Assembly: GCF_030412965.1 (NCBI RefSeq)
Contig: NZ_JAUHJQ010000008.1
Coordinates: 1-64,000 of the forward strand
Length of the DNA: 64,000 nt
From: Nocardioides oceani
GTDB lineage: Bacteria > Actinomycetota > Actinomycetes > Propionibacteriales > Nocardioidaceae
Direction: 5' to 3'
Shown here: positions 17,235 through 25,989 of the stretch, one piece after another
Layout of the letters: each line of letters starts with the position of its first letter
Numbering within the stretch: the first letter of the stretch is position 1
The notes under the pieces: model-generated
What the model was told of the DNA's origin: nothing
Database searches by the model: none
Seen by the model: only the letters and a program-made list of their open reading frames with translations
Translations under genes and position numbers: made by a program

Positions 17235-18779
17235 ATGAGCCAGGACGCCGCGCCCGACAAGTCGCTCGACGAGGTCATGGACGAGGACGCCCGCGTCCTC
17301 GCCGAGATGGGCTACACCCAGGAGCTGACGCGCGGGATGTCCGCGTTCTCCAACTTCGCGGTGTCGTTCTCGATCATCTCGATCCTCGCCGGCTGCATCA
17401 CCAGCTACGCCATCGCGCTGCGCAGCGGCGGGCCGGCGGCGCTGACGATCGGCTGGGTCGTGGTCGGCCTGTTCGTCACCTGCGTCGCCCTGGCGATGGC
17501 GGAGGTCTGCTCGCGCTACCCCACCGCCGGTGGCCTCTACTTCTGGGCCGCCAAGCTGGCCAAGACCAACCGCCGCGTCTGGGCGTGGTACGTCGGGTGG
17601 TTCAACTTCCTCGGCGAGATCGCCGTGACCGCGGCCATCGACTTCGGCTGCGCGACGACCTGGATGGCGTTCGCCAACCTGGTGTGGGACGTCCAGGTGA
17701 CCCCCGAGCGGGTGTTCCTGCTGTTCGTGGCGATCATCGTGGTCCACGCGCTGCTCAACACCTTCGGCGTCAACCTGGTCAGCCTGCTCTCGAGCGTCTC
17801 GGCGTGGTGGCACGTGTTCGGGACGCTGATCATCGTCGGCGCCCTGTGGATCCTGCCCGACTCCCACCAGTCGGTGTCGTGGACGCTGACGGAGTACCAC
17901 AACGAGACCGGCTGGACCTTCGCGCCGTACGTCCTGCTCATGGGCCTGCTGATGGCGCAGTACACCTACACCGGCTACGACGCGTCGGCCCACGTGGCCG
18001 AGGAGACCAAGCAGGCGCAGATCGCCGCCCCGCGCGGCATCGTGCTCAGCGTCGTCGTGTCGGTCATCGGCGGCTTCCTGCTGCTCTACTCCATCACCGC
18101 CGCCATCCCCGACGGCTCCGAGGAGGGGTTGACCGCCCTGGCGGCCTCCGACACCGGACTGCCGCCGGCGCAGGTGTTCCTCGACGCGCTCGACAGCCCG
18201 TTCACCGCCAAGCTGCTGCTGTTCATCGTCTGCGTGGCGCAGTTCTTCTGCGGCATGGCGTCGGTGACGGCCAACTCCCGGATGTCGTTCGCCTTCTCCC
18301 GCGACAACGCGCTGCCCGGCTCCAGGATCTGGGCCAAGGTCAACAAGCGGACCGGCACGCCGACCAACTCCATCTGGTTCTGCGTCGTGCTCTCGATCCT
18401 CCTGGCCAGCCCCGCCCTGTTCAACGCCACGGCGTACTTCGCGGTGACCTCGATCGCGGTCATCGGCCTCTACATCGCCTACGTCGTGCCGGTGCTGCTG
18501 CGCCGCCTCAGCCCCGACTTCACCCCCGGCCCGTGGAACCTCGGCCGGTGGAGCCCGCTCGTCGGGTGGGTCGCGGTCGCCTGGGTCGTGCTGATCTGCA
18601 TCCTCTTCGTCCTGCCGCCGGCCAGCCCGATCACCGTCGACACGTTCAACTACGCCCCCGTCGCCGTGCTCGCCGTGCTGGTGCTCGCCACGGTCATGTG
18701 GTTCGCCGGCGGACGGACCAACTTCATGCACGGGATGAAGGACGAGCACACCACCAAGCCGCGGGACGAGGTCGTGTGA
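17235..18779 (+). CDS. APC-superfamily amine/amino acid permease
   Basis: This 514-residue transporter has twelve predicted membrane helices. The conserved cytoplasmic start LAEMGYTQELTRGMSAFSNF and the first-helix motif SIISILAGCITSY are typical of the APC subgroup found beside glutamine-synthetase-like ligases. It should import the amine, amino alcohol or amino acid that the rest of the operon degrades. A good AGGAAAGGA ribosome site precedes the ATG. Its stop overlaps the regulator's GTG by four bases. Confidence 0.88.
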   Translation: MSQDAAPDKSLDEVMDEDARVLAEMGYTQELTRGMSAFSNFAVSFSIISILAGCITSYAIALRSGGPAALTIGWVVVGLFVTCVALAMAEVCSRYPTAGGLYFWAAKLAKTNRRVWAWYVGWFNFLGEIAVTAAIDFGCATTWMAFANLVWDVQVTPERVFLLFVAIIVVHALLNTFGVNLVSLLSSVSAWWHVFGTLIIVGALWILPDSHQSVSWTLTEYHNETGWTFAPYVLLMGLLMAQYTYTGYDASAHVAEETKQAQIAAPRGIVLSVVVSVIGGFLLLYSITAAIPDGSEEGLTALAASDTGLPPAQVFLDALDSPFTAKLLLFIVCVAQFFCGMASVTANSRMSFAFSRDNALPGSRIWAKVNKRTGTPTNSIWFCVVLSILLASPALFNATAYFAVTSIAVIGLYIAYVVPVLLRRLSPDFTPGPWNLGRWSPLVGWVAVAWVVLICILFVLPPASPITVDTFNYAPVAVLAVLVLATVMWFAGGRTNFMHGMKDEHTTKPRDEVV

Positions 18780-19537
18780 GCGCTGCCCGCGCCGCACACC
18801 CCCAGGGGGACCCCGACCGGGCGGGGCTCCCCGACGCCGTCCTGCGACCCGTGCGCGGCCACCACGCCTTCGAGGCGTGCGTGGAGCAGCTGGCAACCGC
18901 GATCCGCCTCGGCGTCTACCCGCGAGGCACCACGCTGCCGCCCGAGCGCGAGCTGGCGGCGCGGCTGCAGGTCTCGCGGGCGACGCTGCGCGAGGCGATG
19001 GCCGCACTGCGGCAGGCCGGGCTGGTCGCGACCACCCGCGGCCGCGGTGGCGGCACGGTGGTGACGCTCGAGCCGCGCACGCCGTCGGCCCGGCGCGCGG
19101 CACGCACCGACCCGGCCACCCGACGCGACCGGCTCGACGCGCTGGAGTTCCGGCGGGTCGTCGAGCCCGGCGCGGCCGCGCTCGCCGCCGGCGTACCCCT
19201 CGACGACGCGGCGCGCGCACAGCTCGAGGAGGCGCACGACGCGGTCCGCTCGGCGACCCGCCCCGCGGACCACCGGCAGGCCGACTCCCGCTTCCACCTG
19301 ACCGTGGCGACGCTGACGGGGTCGCCACGGATGGTGGAGGCGGTGACGTCGGTGCAGGCGACGCTGCACGAGATGCTGCTGGCGATCCCGGTCCTGCCCA
19401 CGAACATCGCGCACTCGGACCGGCAGCACGCCGCCGTGGTCCGCGCGATCCTGGCCGGCAAGGCCGACCACGCCCGCCGGGCGTTGGAGGAGCACTGCGA
19501 CGACACGGCCGCGCTGCTGCGCGGCCTGGTGGGATAG
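18776..19537 (+). CDS. FadR-subfamily GntR transcriptional regulator
   Basis: This 253-residue regulator has an N-terminal winged helix (about residues 42-100; LPPERELAARLQVSRATLREAMAAL) and a C-terminal all-helical FCD effector domain (about 125-245) with histidines in RFHLTVATL, HSDRQH and EEHCDD that usually bind a metal. It is likely the local repressor acting on the palindrome at 17137-17160 and released by a pathway intermediate; this is inferred from family and position. It sits inside the operon, so it would control its own level. Confidence 0.85.
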   Translation: MSAARAAHPQGDPDRAGLPDAVLRPVRGHHAFEACVEQLATAIRLGVYPRGTTLPPERELAARLQVSRATLREAMAALRQAGLVATTRGRGGGTVVTLEPRTPSARRAARTDPATRRDRLDALEFRRVVEPGAAALAAGVPLDDAARAQLEEAHDAVRSATRPADHRQADSRFHLTVATLTGSPRMVEAVTSVQATLHEMLLAIPVLPTNIAHSDRQHAAVVRAILAGKADHARRALEEHCDDTAALLRGLVG

Positions 19538-19543
19538 GACGTC

Positions 19544-20929
19544 ATGGACCAGAAGAGGAACGACCGCCACCTGAGCCGCGAGGAGCTCGTCGCGGAGATC
19601 GACGCCGGCACGATCGACACCGTCGTGATCGCCTTCACCGACATGCAGGGCCGGCTGCAGGGCAAGCGGCTGCACGGGCGCTACTTCGTCGACCACGTGC
19701 TCGACCACGGCGCCGAGGGCTGCAACTACCTGCTAGCCGTCGACGTGGAGATGAACACCGTCGACGGCTACGCGATCTCCTCCTGGGAGCGCGGGTACGG
19801 CGACATGGAGATGGTCCTCGACGAGCGCACCATCCGCCGGCTGACCCACCTCCCCGCGACCGCGATGGTCCAGTGCGACCTGGTCTGGCCGGCCGGCGAC
19901 GACGGCGAGCACGCGCCGGTCGTGCAGGACCCGCGTGCCGTCCTGCGCCGTCAGCTCGACCGGTGCGCCGAGCAGGGCTGGGCGGCCCTCTCGGGCACGG
20001 AGCTGGAGTTCATCGCCTTCGAGACCACCTACGAGGAGGCGCACCGCTCGGGCTACCGCGGCCTGGTGCCGGTCAACCAGTACAACGTCGACTACTCCGT
20101 GCTGGGCACCACCCGCGTCGAGCCGCTGCTGCGGGCGATCCGCAACACGATGTACGACGCCGGGCTGGACGTCGAGGGCGCCAAGGGCGAGTGCAACCTC
20201 GGGCAGCACGAGATCGGGTTCCTCTACGCCGACGCGCTGACCACCGCCGACAACCACGCGGTCTACAAGACGGTCGCCAAGGAGATCGCCGCGCAGCAGG
20301 GCAGGTCGCTGACGTTCATGGCGAAGTACGACGCCCGCGAGGGCAGCTCCTGCCACATCCACCTCTCCCTGCGCGGGACCGACGGGTCGCTGGTGTTCTG
20401 GGACGAGGAGTCCGGGACCAGGACGCCGCTCTACGACCACTTCGTCGCCGGCGTGCTGGCGACCGCGCCCGACTTCACGCTGCTCTACGCACCGAACATC
20501 AACTCCTACAAGCGCTTCGCCGACGGCTCGTTCGCGCCGACGACGATCGCCTGGGGCGCCGACAACCGCACCTGCGCCGTGCGCCTGGTCGGCCGCGGCG
20601 CCGGCGCCCGGATGGAGAACCGGCTCCCCGGAGCCGACGTCAACCCCTACCTCGCGCTGGCCGCGATGATCGCCGGCGGCCTGCACGGCATCGAGCAGCA
20701 GCTGCCGCTCGAGGACGAGCTCGTCGGCAACGCCTACACCTCCGACAAGCCCAAGGTCCCCGGGACGCTGGCGGAGGCCCGCGAGGTCTTCGCCACCTCC
20801 GCGGTCGCGCGGGCCGCCCTGGGCGACGAGGTCGTCGACCACTACGTCAACATGGCCGACGTCGAGCTGGCCGCCTACCGCGCGGCCGTCACCGACTGGG
20901 AGCTCGTCCGCGGATTCGAGAGGCTTTGA
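19544..20929 (+). CDS. Glutamine-synthetase-like gamma-glutamyl amine ligase (PuuA/GlnA3-like)
   Basis: This 461-residue enzyme has glutamine synthetase motifs in order: TELEFIAFE (metal and glutamate binding), GECNLGQHEIGF, SSCHIHLSL (ATP site), NSYKRFADGSFAPTTIAWG and RMENRLPGADVNPYLALAAMI. The divergence from true GlnA and the operon context (permease, aldehyde dehydrogenase, PuuD-like hydrolase) indicate that it joins glutamate to an amine rather than ammonia. The adenylylation-site tyrosine region of GlnA is absent. It starts six bases after the regulator stop, and its stop abuts the dehydrogenase start. Confidence 0.85.
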   Translation: MDQKRNDRHLSREELVAEIDAGTIDTVVIAFTDMQGRLQGKRLHGRYFVDHVLDHGAEGCNYLLAVDVEMNTVDGYAISSWERGYGDMEMVLDERTIRRLTHLPATAMVQCDLVWPAGDDGEHAPVVQDPRAVLRRQLDRCAEQGWAALSGTELEFIAFETTYEEAHRSGYRGLVPVNQYNVDYSVLGTTRVEPLLRAIRNTMYDAGLDVEGAKGECNLGQHEIGFLYADALTTADNHAVYKTVAKEIAAQQGRSLTFMAKYDAREGSSCHIHLSLRGTDGSLVFWDEESGTRTPLYDHFVAGVLATAPDFTLLYAPNINSYKRFADGSFAPTTIAWGADNRTCAVRLVGRGAGARMENRLPGADVNPYLALAAMIAGGLHGIEQQLPLEDELVGNAYTSDKPKVPGTLAEAREVFATSAVARAALGDEVVDHYVNMADVELAAYRAAVTDWELVRGFERL

Positions 20930-22288
20930 GTGACTGACACCTTCACCGTCGTCAACCCCGCGACCGCCCGCGCGATCACCGACGTGCCGCTGGCCTCCGT
21001 CGAGGAGGCCGACGCCGCGATCGCCCGCGCCCACGAGGCGTTCGCCTCCTGGCGGGCCGTCGCGCCCGGCGAGCGCGCCGCGCTGCTGCGCAGGTACGCC
21101 GCGGTCGTGGACGCCCACGTCGAGGAGCTCGCCGAGATCGAGGTCCGCAACGCGGGCCACACCTGGGGCAACGCCCGCTGGGAGGCCGGCAACGTCCGCG
21201 ACTGCCTGAACTACTACGCCGGGGCTCCCGAGCGGCTCTTCGGCCGCCAGGTCCCTGTGGCCGGCGGCACCGACGTGACCTTCCACGAGCCGCTCGGCGT
21301 CGTCGGGATCATCGTGCCCTGGAACTTCCCGATGCCGATCGCCGCGTGGGGCATGGCCCCCGCGCTCGCCGCCGGCAACACCGTCGTGCTCAAGCCGGCC
21401 GAGCTGACGCCGCTCACCGCGCTGCGGCTCGCCGAGCTCGCCCTGGAGGCCGGCATCCCCGAGGGCGTCCTCACCGTGCTGCCCGGTCGCGGCGACGTGG
21501 TCGGCGAGCGGTTCGTGACCCACCCGCTCGTGCGCAAGGTCTGCTTCACCGGCTCGACCGCGGTCGGCAAGCGGGTGATGGCCGGCTGCGCCGAGCAGGT
21601 CAAGCGGGTCACCCTCGAGCTCGGCGGCAAGAGCAGCAACATCGTCTTTGCCGACGCCGACCTGGCCGCGGCGGCCGCGGCGGCGCCGTACGCCGTCTTC
21701 GACAACGCCGGACAGGACTGCTGCGCCCGCTCGCGGATCCTCGTCGAGCGCTCGGCGTACGACGAGTTCCTCTCGCTCCTCGAGCCGGCCGTCACGGGCC
21801 TGCGGGTGCTCGACCCGACCGACGAGTCCTCGGAGATGGGGCCGCTGATCTCGGCCCGGCAGCGCGACACCGTCGCGGGCTACCTCTCCGAGGTCGACGT
21901 GACGATCGCAGGCTCCACGCCCGGCGGGGACGGCTTCTGGGTCGCCCCGTCCGTCGTGGCGGTCGACGACCCGGGCCAGCGGATCTGGCGCGAGGAGGTC
22001 TTCGGGCCGGTCGTCGCCGTGATGCCGTTCGACGACGAGGCCGACGCCGTGGCGCGCGCCAACGACACCGACTACGGGCTGTCCGGTTCGATCTACACCC
22101 GCGACCTCGGCCGTGGGCTGCGCGTCGCCCGGGCCGTCGAGGCCGGCAACCTCAGCGTCAACTCGCACTCCTCGGTCCGCTACTGGACGCCGTTCGGCGG
22201 CTACAAGCAGTCCGGACTCGGCCGCGAGCTCGGCCCGGACGCCCCCATGGCGTTCACCGAGGAGAAGAACGTCTTCATCGCCCACTGA
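20930..22288 (+). CDS. Aldehyde dehydrogenase of the gamma-glutamyl pathway
   Basis: This 452-residue NAD(P)-dependent dehydrogenase has the PWNFPMPIA motif, the FTGSTAVGKRV nucleotide site, the general-base glutamate in LELGGKSSN and the catalytic cysteine in GQDCCARSR. It should oxidise the gamma-glutamyl aminoaldehyde to the acid. At 452 residues it is at the short end of the family. It starts with GTG immediately after the ligase stop with no gap. Confidence 0.88.
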   Translation: MTDTFTVVNPATARAITDVPLASVEEADAAIARAHEAFASWRAVAPGERAALLRRYAAVVDAHVEELAEIEVRNAGHTWGNARWEAGNVRDCLNYYAGAPERLFGRQVPVAGGTDVTFHEPLGVVGIIVPWNFPMPIAAWGMAPALAAGNTVVLKPAELTPLTALRLAELALEAGIPEGVLTVLPGRGDVVGERFVTHPLVRKVCFTGSTAVGKRVMAGCAEQVKRVTLELGGKSSNIVFADADLAAAAAAAPYAVFDNAGQDCCARSRILVERSAYDEFLSLLEPAVTGLRVLDPTDESSEMGPLISARQRDTVAGYLSEVDVTIAGSTPGGDGFWVAPSVVAVDDPGQRIWREEVFGPVVAVMPFDDEADAVARANDTDYGLSGSIYTRDLGRGLRVARAVEAGNLSVNSHSSVRYWTPFGGYKQSGLGRELGPDAPMAFTEEKNVFIAH

Positions 22289-22295
22289 CCCGCAC

Positions 22296-22360
22296 CACAC
22301 GACCAATCCCGGGTCGTGTGCCCGAGGACGCGCCCCCGCGCGTCGTGAGGCACACGACCC
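22296..22360. repeat. Palindromic dispersed element, copy B, with an extra half-site
   Basis: GGGTCGTGTG at 22311-22320 and CACACGACCC at 22351-22360 are perfect reverse complements, and a third half-site CACACGACC sits at 22296-22304, so hairpins can form between either pair. The inner sequence (CCCGAGGACGCG versus CCCGACGACGCG) shows this is the same element as at 124-174. It fills the only sizeable gap in the operon, between the dehydrogenase and the SDR, so it could attenuate or stabilise the transcript there. Confidence 0.65.
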
Positions 22361-22381
22361 GACCCCAGGAGGGACTCTCGC

Positions 22382-23161
22382 ATGGCAGGACGCATCCAGG
22401 ACCGGGTCGCGGTCGTCACCGGAGGTTGCTCGGGCATCGGCCTGGCGACCGTGCAGCGCTTCGTCGAGGAGGGCGCGAAGGTCGTCATCGGCGACATCGA
22501 CGACGAGCGCGGGCACACCGTGGTCGGCCAGCTCGGCGGCACCGACCACGCGACGTACGTCCACGTCGACGTCACCGACAAGGAGCAGGTCGACGCGCTG
22601 TTCAAGACGGCGAAGGACACCTACGGCTCGGTCGACATCGCCTTCAACAACGCCGGGATCAGCCCGCCGGAGGACGACTCGATCCTCGACACCGACCTCG
22701 ACGCCTGGCGCAAGGTGCAGGAGGTCAACCTGACCAGCGTCTACCTGTGCTGCAAGGCCGCTCTGCCGTACATGCTCGAGCAGGGCAAGGGCTCCATCAT
22801 CAACACCGCCTCGTTCGTCGCGGTCATGGGCGCGGCGACCTCGCAGATCTCCTACTCCGCCTCCAAGGGCGGCGTGCTGTCGATGACCCGCGAGCTCGGC
22901 GTGCAGTTCGCGCGGCAGGGCGTGCGCGTCAACGCGCTGTGCCCGGGGCCGGTCAACACCCCGCTGCTGCAGGAGCTGTTCGCCAAGGACGCCGAGCGCG
23001 CTGCCCGCCGGCTCGTGCACGTACCGATGGGCCGCTTCGGCGAGCCGGAGGAGATGGCCGCGGCGGTGCTGTTCCTCGCCTCCGACGACTCCTCGTTCAT
23101 GACCGCCAACACCTTCCTGGTCGACGGCGGCATCTCCGGCGCCTACGTCACGCCGCTGTGA
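22382..23161 (+). CDS. Short-chain dehydrogenase/reductase of the gamma-glutamyl operon
   Basis: This 259-residue classical SDR has the cofactor site TGGCSGIG, NNAG, catalytic YSASK with the upstream serine, and the C-terminal VDGGISG. The acidic residue after the second strand (GDIDDE) favours NAD over NADP. In this operon it occupies the place where an amine oxidase (PuuB) would be needed for putrescine, so it may oxidise a gamma-glutamyl amino alcohol. A clear AGGAGGG site precedes the ATG. Its stop overlaps the hydrolase GTG by four bases. Confidence 0.85.
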   Translation: MAGRIQDRVAVVTGGCSGIGLATVQRFVEEGAKVVIGDIDDERGHTVVGQLGGTDHATYVHVDVTDKEQVDALFKTAKDTYGSVDIAFNNAGISPPEDDSILDTDLDAWRKVQEVNLTSVYLCCKAALPYMLEQGKGSIINTASFVAVMGAATSQISYSASKGGVLSMTRELGVQFARQGVRVNALCPGPVNTPLLQELFAKDAERAARRLVHVPMGRFGEPEEMAAAVLFLASDDSSFMTANTFLVDGGISGAYVTPL

Positions 23162-23883
23162 CCGGCGCGCCGCTCATCGGGCTCACGACCTACCGGGAGC
23201 AGGCCGCCTGGGGGGTCTGGGACCAGCGCGCCGACGTGCTGCCCACGCAGTACGCCGAGGCCGTCGAGGCGACCGGCGGCGTCCCGGTGCTGCTCCCGCC
23301 GGTCGGCCAGGTGGGGGCCGCGGACGTGGTCGTCGGCCGTCTCGACGGGCTGGTCGTCAGCGGTGGCGCCGACGTCGACCCGGCGCGGTACGGCGCCGCG
23401 CCGCACCCCCGGACGGCCGGCTGGCGGTCCGACCGCGACGCCTGGGAGCTCGCGCTCCTCGACGCTGCGGCGGCCGCCGGTCTCCCCGTCCTCGGTGTGT
23501 GCCGCGGCATGCAGCTGATGGCGGCCCACGCCGGTGGCTCGCTGGACCAGCACACCCCGGACGTCGTCGGCCACGAGGAGCACTCCCCCGGCGGCGACGC
23601 GTTCGGCCGCACCGCCGTGCGCACGGTCCCCGGCACGCTGGTCGCCGGACTCGTCGGTGAGCGGCTCGACGTCGCCTGCCACCACCACCAGTCGGTCGCC
23701 ACGCACCCGGGCTGGGTCGCCGCCGCGCGCGCCGACGACGGCACGCTGGAGGCCATGGAGGTCCCCGGCGACCGGTTCTGCGTCGCCGTCCAGTGGCACC
23801 CCGAGACCGCCGCGGACGTCGGCCTGCTCGCCGGGCTCGTCCGCGCCGCCGCGTCGTACGCCGCCGGGCGGGCCGACTCGTGA
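23158..23883 (+). CDS. Gamma-glutamyl hydrolase, class I amidotransferase fold (PuuD-like)
   Basis: This 241-residue peptidase-C26 enzyme should split the gamma-glutamyl bond at the end of the pathway and release glutamate. The nucleophile elbow is GVCRGMQLM, the oxyanion/binding region is VSGGADVDP, and the His/Glu pair is in VQWHPE. These match gamma-glutamyl-gamma-aminobutyrate hydrolases. It starts with GTG overlapping the SDR stop by four bases and is followed, with another 4-base overlap, by a GNAT gene. Confidence 0.87.
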   Translation: MTGAPLIGLTTYREQAAWGVWDQRADVLPTQYAEAVEATGGVPVLLPPVGQVGAADVVVGRLDGLVVSGGADVDPARYGAAPHPRTAGWRSDRDAWELALLDAAAAAGLPVLGVCRGMQLMAAHAGGSLDQHTPDVVGHEEHSPGGDAFGRTAVRTVPGTLVAGLVGERLDVACHHHQSVATHPGWVAAARADDGTLEAMEVPGDRFCVAVQWHPETAADVGLLAGLVRAAASYAAGRADS

Positions 23884-24359
23884 CCGACGTGCTCCCGGCC
23901 TGGACGGTCGCGCCGGACTCGCCGCTGCTCCCCGACGTCGTCGCGCTGCTCGAGGAGCACCTGCGCGACATGCACGCCACCAGCCCCGCCGAGAGCGTCC
24001 ACGCGCTCGACCCCACCGCGCTCGACCGGCCCGGGACCTCGTTCTGGACCGCCCGCGACCCCGACGGCGCCCTGCTCGGCTGCGTCGCGCTCCAGGACCT
24101 CGGGGCCGGTCACGTCGAGCTGAAGTCGATGCGGACCGCGCCGGCCGCCCGCCGCCGGGGCGTCGGCGCGGGTCTCCTCGACCACGTCCTGGCCACCGCC
24201 GCCGCGGCCGGCCACCGGCGGATCAGCCTCGAGACCGGCACCCAGCCGTACTTCCTCCCCGCCCGCACGCTCTACCTCTCGCGCGGGTTCGCCGAGTGCG
24301 GCCCGTTCGCCGACTACGTCCTCGACCCGCACAGCGTGTTCCTCACCCGCCTCCTCTGA
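23880..24359 (+). CDS. GNAT-family N-acetyltransferase at the operon end
   Basis: This 159-residue acetyltransferase has the acetyl-CoA loop APAARRRGVGAGLLDHVL near residue 85 and the downstream strand ISLETGTQPYFLPARTLYLSRGF, as in PhnO/YsnE-like members. The GTG overlaps the hydrolase stop, so it belongs to the gamma-glutamyl operon transcript, where its job is unknown. The 90-base gap after it has a weak hairpin and no gene. Confidence 0.78.
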   Translation: MTDVLPAWTVAPDSPLLPDVVALLEEHLRDMHATSPAESVHALDPTALDRPGTSFWTARDPDGALLGCVALQDLGAGHVELKSMRTAPAARRRGVGAGLLDHVLATAAAAGHRRISLETGTQPYFLPARTLYLSRGFAECGPFADYVLDPHSVFLTRLL

Positions 24360-24449
24360 CCCGCCCACCTCCACGCCGAGTCGGTGAGCGAGGGCGGCTC
24401 CGGCCAGACCACGAGAAGCGCAGCCGGGTGGACCGCCGCTCGCAGGCGG

Positions 24450-25292
24450 TCAGACGGCGGCCATGGCGTCGACCAGGCGAGCCTCGACACGACGCTGCTC
24501 GTTCGGATCGGTCACCCACGCATCGCCACCTGGCCGCGGCAGGAACCCGACGGTGTCCATGACCTCCCAGTGCGGCTCGCGCCGCCGGCCGGTCAGCGCG
24601 GTGTAGGCAGCGGCGAAGGCATGGGCGCGCTCCAGCCCGTGCAGCACGGCCAGGTTCGTGGCGCAGTGCGCGACGTCGAGCCACGCGGGACCGGTCGAGG
24701 TCTCCACCCAGTCGACGACGCCGCTGACCCGGTCGCCGTCCCAGAGCACGTTCCAGGGCTGGAAGTCGCGGTGCAGGAACGTCGGCTCGTACGCCGGCGG
24801 CTCGGTGCGCAGCAGGGCGAACGCGTCGCGCCACACGTCCGGCCGCTCGGCCCACACCGGGACGGTGTGCTTGGCGAGCCACTCCCACGACTCGTAGGTC
24901 CGCGGCGGCGGGTCGACCCGGACCTCGTGGACCGCCACGAGCGTCCGGACCAGCTCGTGCAGCGAGGCGTCGTCGGCCCGGGCGGGGTCGACGCGGCCGG
25001 GCAGCAGCGTCATCAGGTGGGCCCCCGCCTGCGCGTCGAGCGCCAGGCTGCGGGGCGCGGGCACGGACGTGTCCGCGAGCTGCAGCTGCACCTCCCGCTC
25101 GCGGGTCGTGAGCCCGACCCGGTGGCTCGCCCACGGCTCGCGGTCGACCACCCGCAGCACGCTGTCGGTGCCGTCGGCGTGGCGCAGCGCCAGCAGGGTC
25201 GACGTCCGTCCCTCCGTCATCGCACGGCGGTCCAGCACCGGCGAGCCGACGCACCGCTCCGCCCAGGCGACGGCCTCGGCCGCCGCGGTCAC
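24450..25292 (-). CDS. Aminoglycoside phosphotransferase-family kinase
   Basis: This 280-residue protein has the kinase-like fold of the APH/choline kinase group: catalytic loop FLHRDFQPWNVLW (aspartate base and asparagine for metal) and GVVDWVE for the second metal ligand. The APH motif does not by itself mean antibiotic resistance; most environmental members have unknown small-molecule substrates. GTG at 25292 overlaps the nitroreductase stop by four bases. Confidence 0.8.
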   Translation of the reverse strand: MTAAAEAVAWAERCVGSPVLDRRAMTEGRTSTLLALRHADGTDSVLRVVDREPWASHRVGLTTREREVQLQLADTSVPAPRSLALDAQAGAHLMTLLPGRVDPARADDASLHELVRTLVAVHEVRVDPPPRTYESWEWLAKHTVPVWAERPDVWRDAFALLRTEPPAYEPTFLHRDFQPWNVLWDGDRVSGVVDWVETSTGPAWLDVAHCATNLAVLHGLERAHAFAAAYTALTGRRREPHWEVMDTVGFLPRPGGDAWVTDPNEQRRVEARLVDAMAAV

Positions 25293-25951
25293 AGCGGCTC
25301 GCCGTCGAACCGCTCGCGGACGGCCAGCTCGTCGACGGGCAGCCGCCGGAGCCGGGTCAGCTGCTCCACCGGCCGGCCGAGCGGCACGACGGCGGCGACG
25401 GCGTACGTCTCGGGGACGCCGAGCAGCTCCTTGACCGCCGGCTCCTCGGCGACGGCCATGGTGGTGATCGTGCCGCCGTACCCCTCGGCCCGGGCGGCGA
25501 GCAGGACGTTCCACACCAGCGGGTAGACCGAGGCCCCGCCGACGATCCCGACCCGGTCGAGGTCCTGGTCCATCGCGGCGACCACGGCGAGGTCGACGAC
25601 GAACACGAGCACGACGGGTGCCCGCAGGACCGGCTCGGTGAACGCCGCCGGCACCGGGGTCGCCGCGATCTCCTCCGGCGTCGGGCCCGCCGGGTGGACG
25701 GGGTTCCACGGGCTCTCCCCGGCTCGCTGCTGGGCGACGTACCGCCGCACCGCGGGTCCGTTCAGCTCCGCCAGCCGCTCGCGGGTCACCCGGTCCCGCA
25801 CGACGACGACGCGGGTGCCCTGGCGGTTGCCGCCGCTGGGGGCGAAGCGGGCGTCGTCGAGGATCCGGCGGAGCACGTCGTCGGGCAGCGGGTCGTCGGT
25901 GAACTCCCGCACCGCGGCCGTCGTGCGCATCACCTCGGAGAGATCCACCAC
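25289..25951 (-). CDS. Nitroreductase-family FMN oxidoreductase
   Basis: This 220-residue protein begins with the typical AVREFTDDPLPDDVLRRIL and has the FMN-contacting FAPSGGNRQGTRVVVV, plus a C-terminal EGYGGTITTMAV segment. The family reduces nitroaromatics, quinones or flavins using NAD(P)H. The upstream gap to the divergent phosphodiesterase is 38 bases, so the two promoters must overlap. It is translationally coupled to the kinase that follows. Confidence 0.82.
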   Translation of the reverse strand: MVDLSEVMRTTAAVREFTDDPLPDDVLRRILDDARFAPSGGNRQGTRVVVVRDRVTRERLAELNGPAVRRYVAQQRAGESPWNPVHPAGPTPEEIAATPVPAAFTEPVLRAPVVLVFVVDLAVVAAMDQDLDRVGIVGGASVYPLVWNVLLAARAEGYGGTITTMAVAEEPAVKELLGVPETYAVAAVVPLGRPVEQLTRLRRLPVDELAVRERFDGEPL

Positions 25952-25989
25952 ACCACCGTCTCACGCACCGACGGGCCGGGCACCCGAGG

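Noticed and set aside
19733..23020. A 1095-codon open frame on the minus strand
   Set aside because: It is antisense to four well-supported genes (ligase, dehydrogenase, SDR), has repetitive Val/Asp/Arg/Gly composition, and reflects GC-rich codon structure.
24360..24449. Small gene or RNA in the gap after the GNAT gene
   Set aside because: Only a 5-bp hairpin is present; no coding frame with a ribosome site.
24450..25292. Antibiotic resistance gene
   Set aside because: The kinase motif alone is shared with many housekeeping kinases and nothing points to an aminoglycoside substrate.
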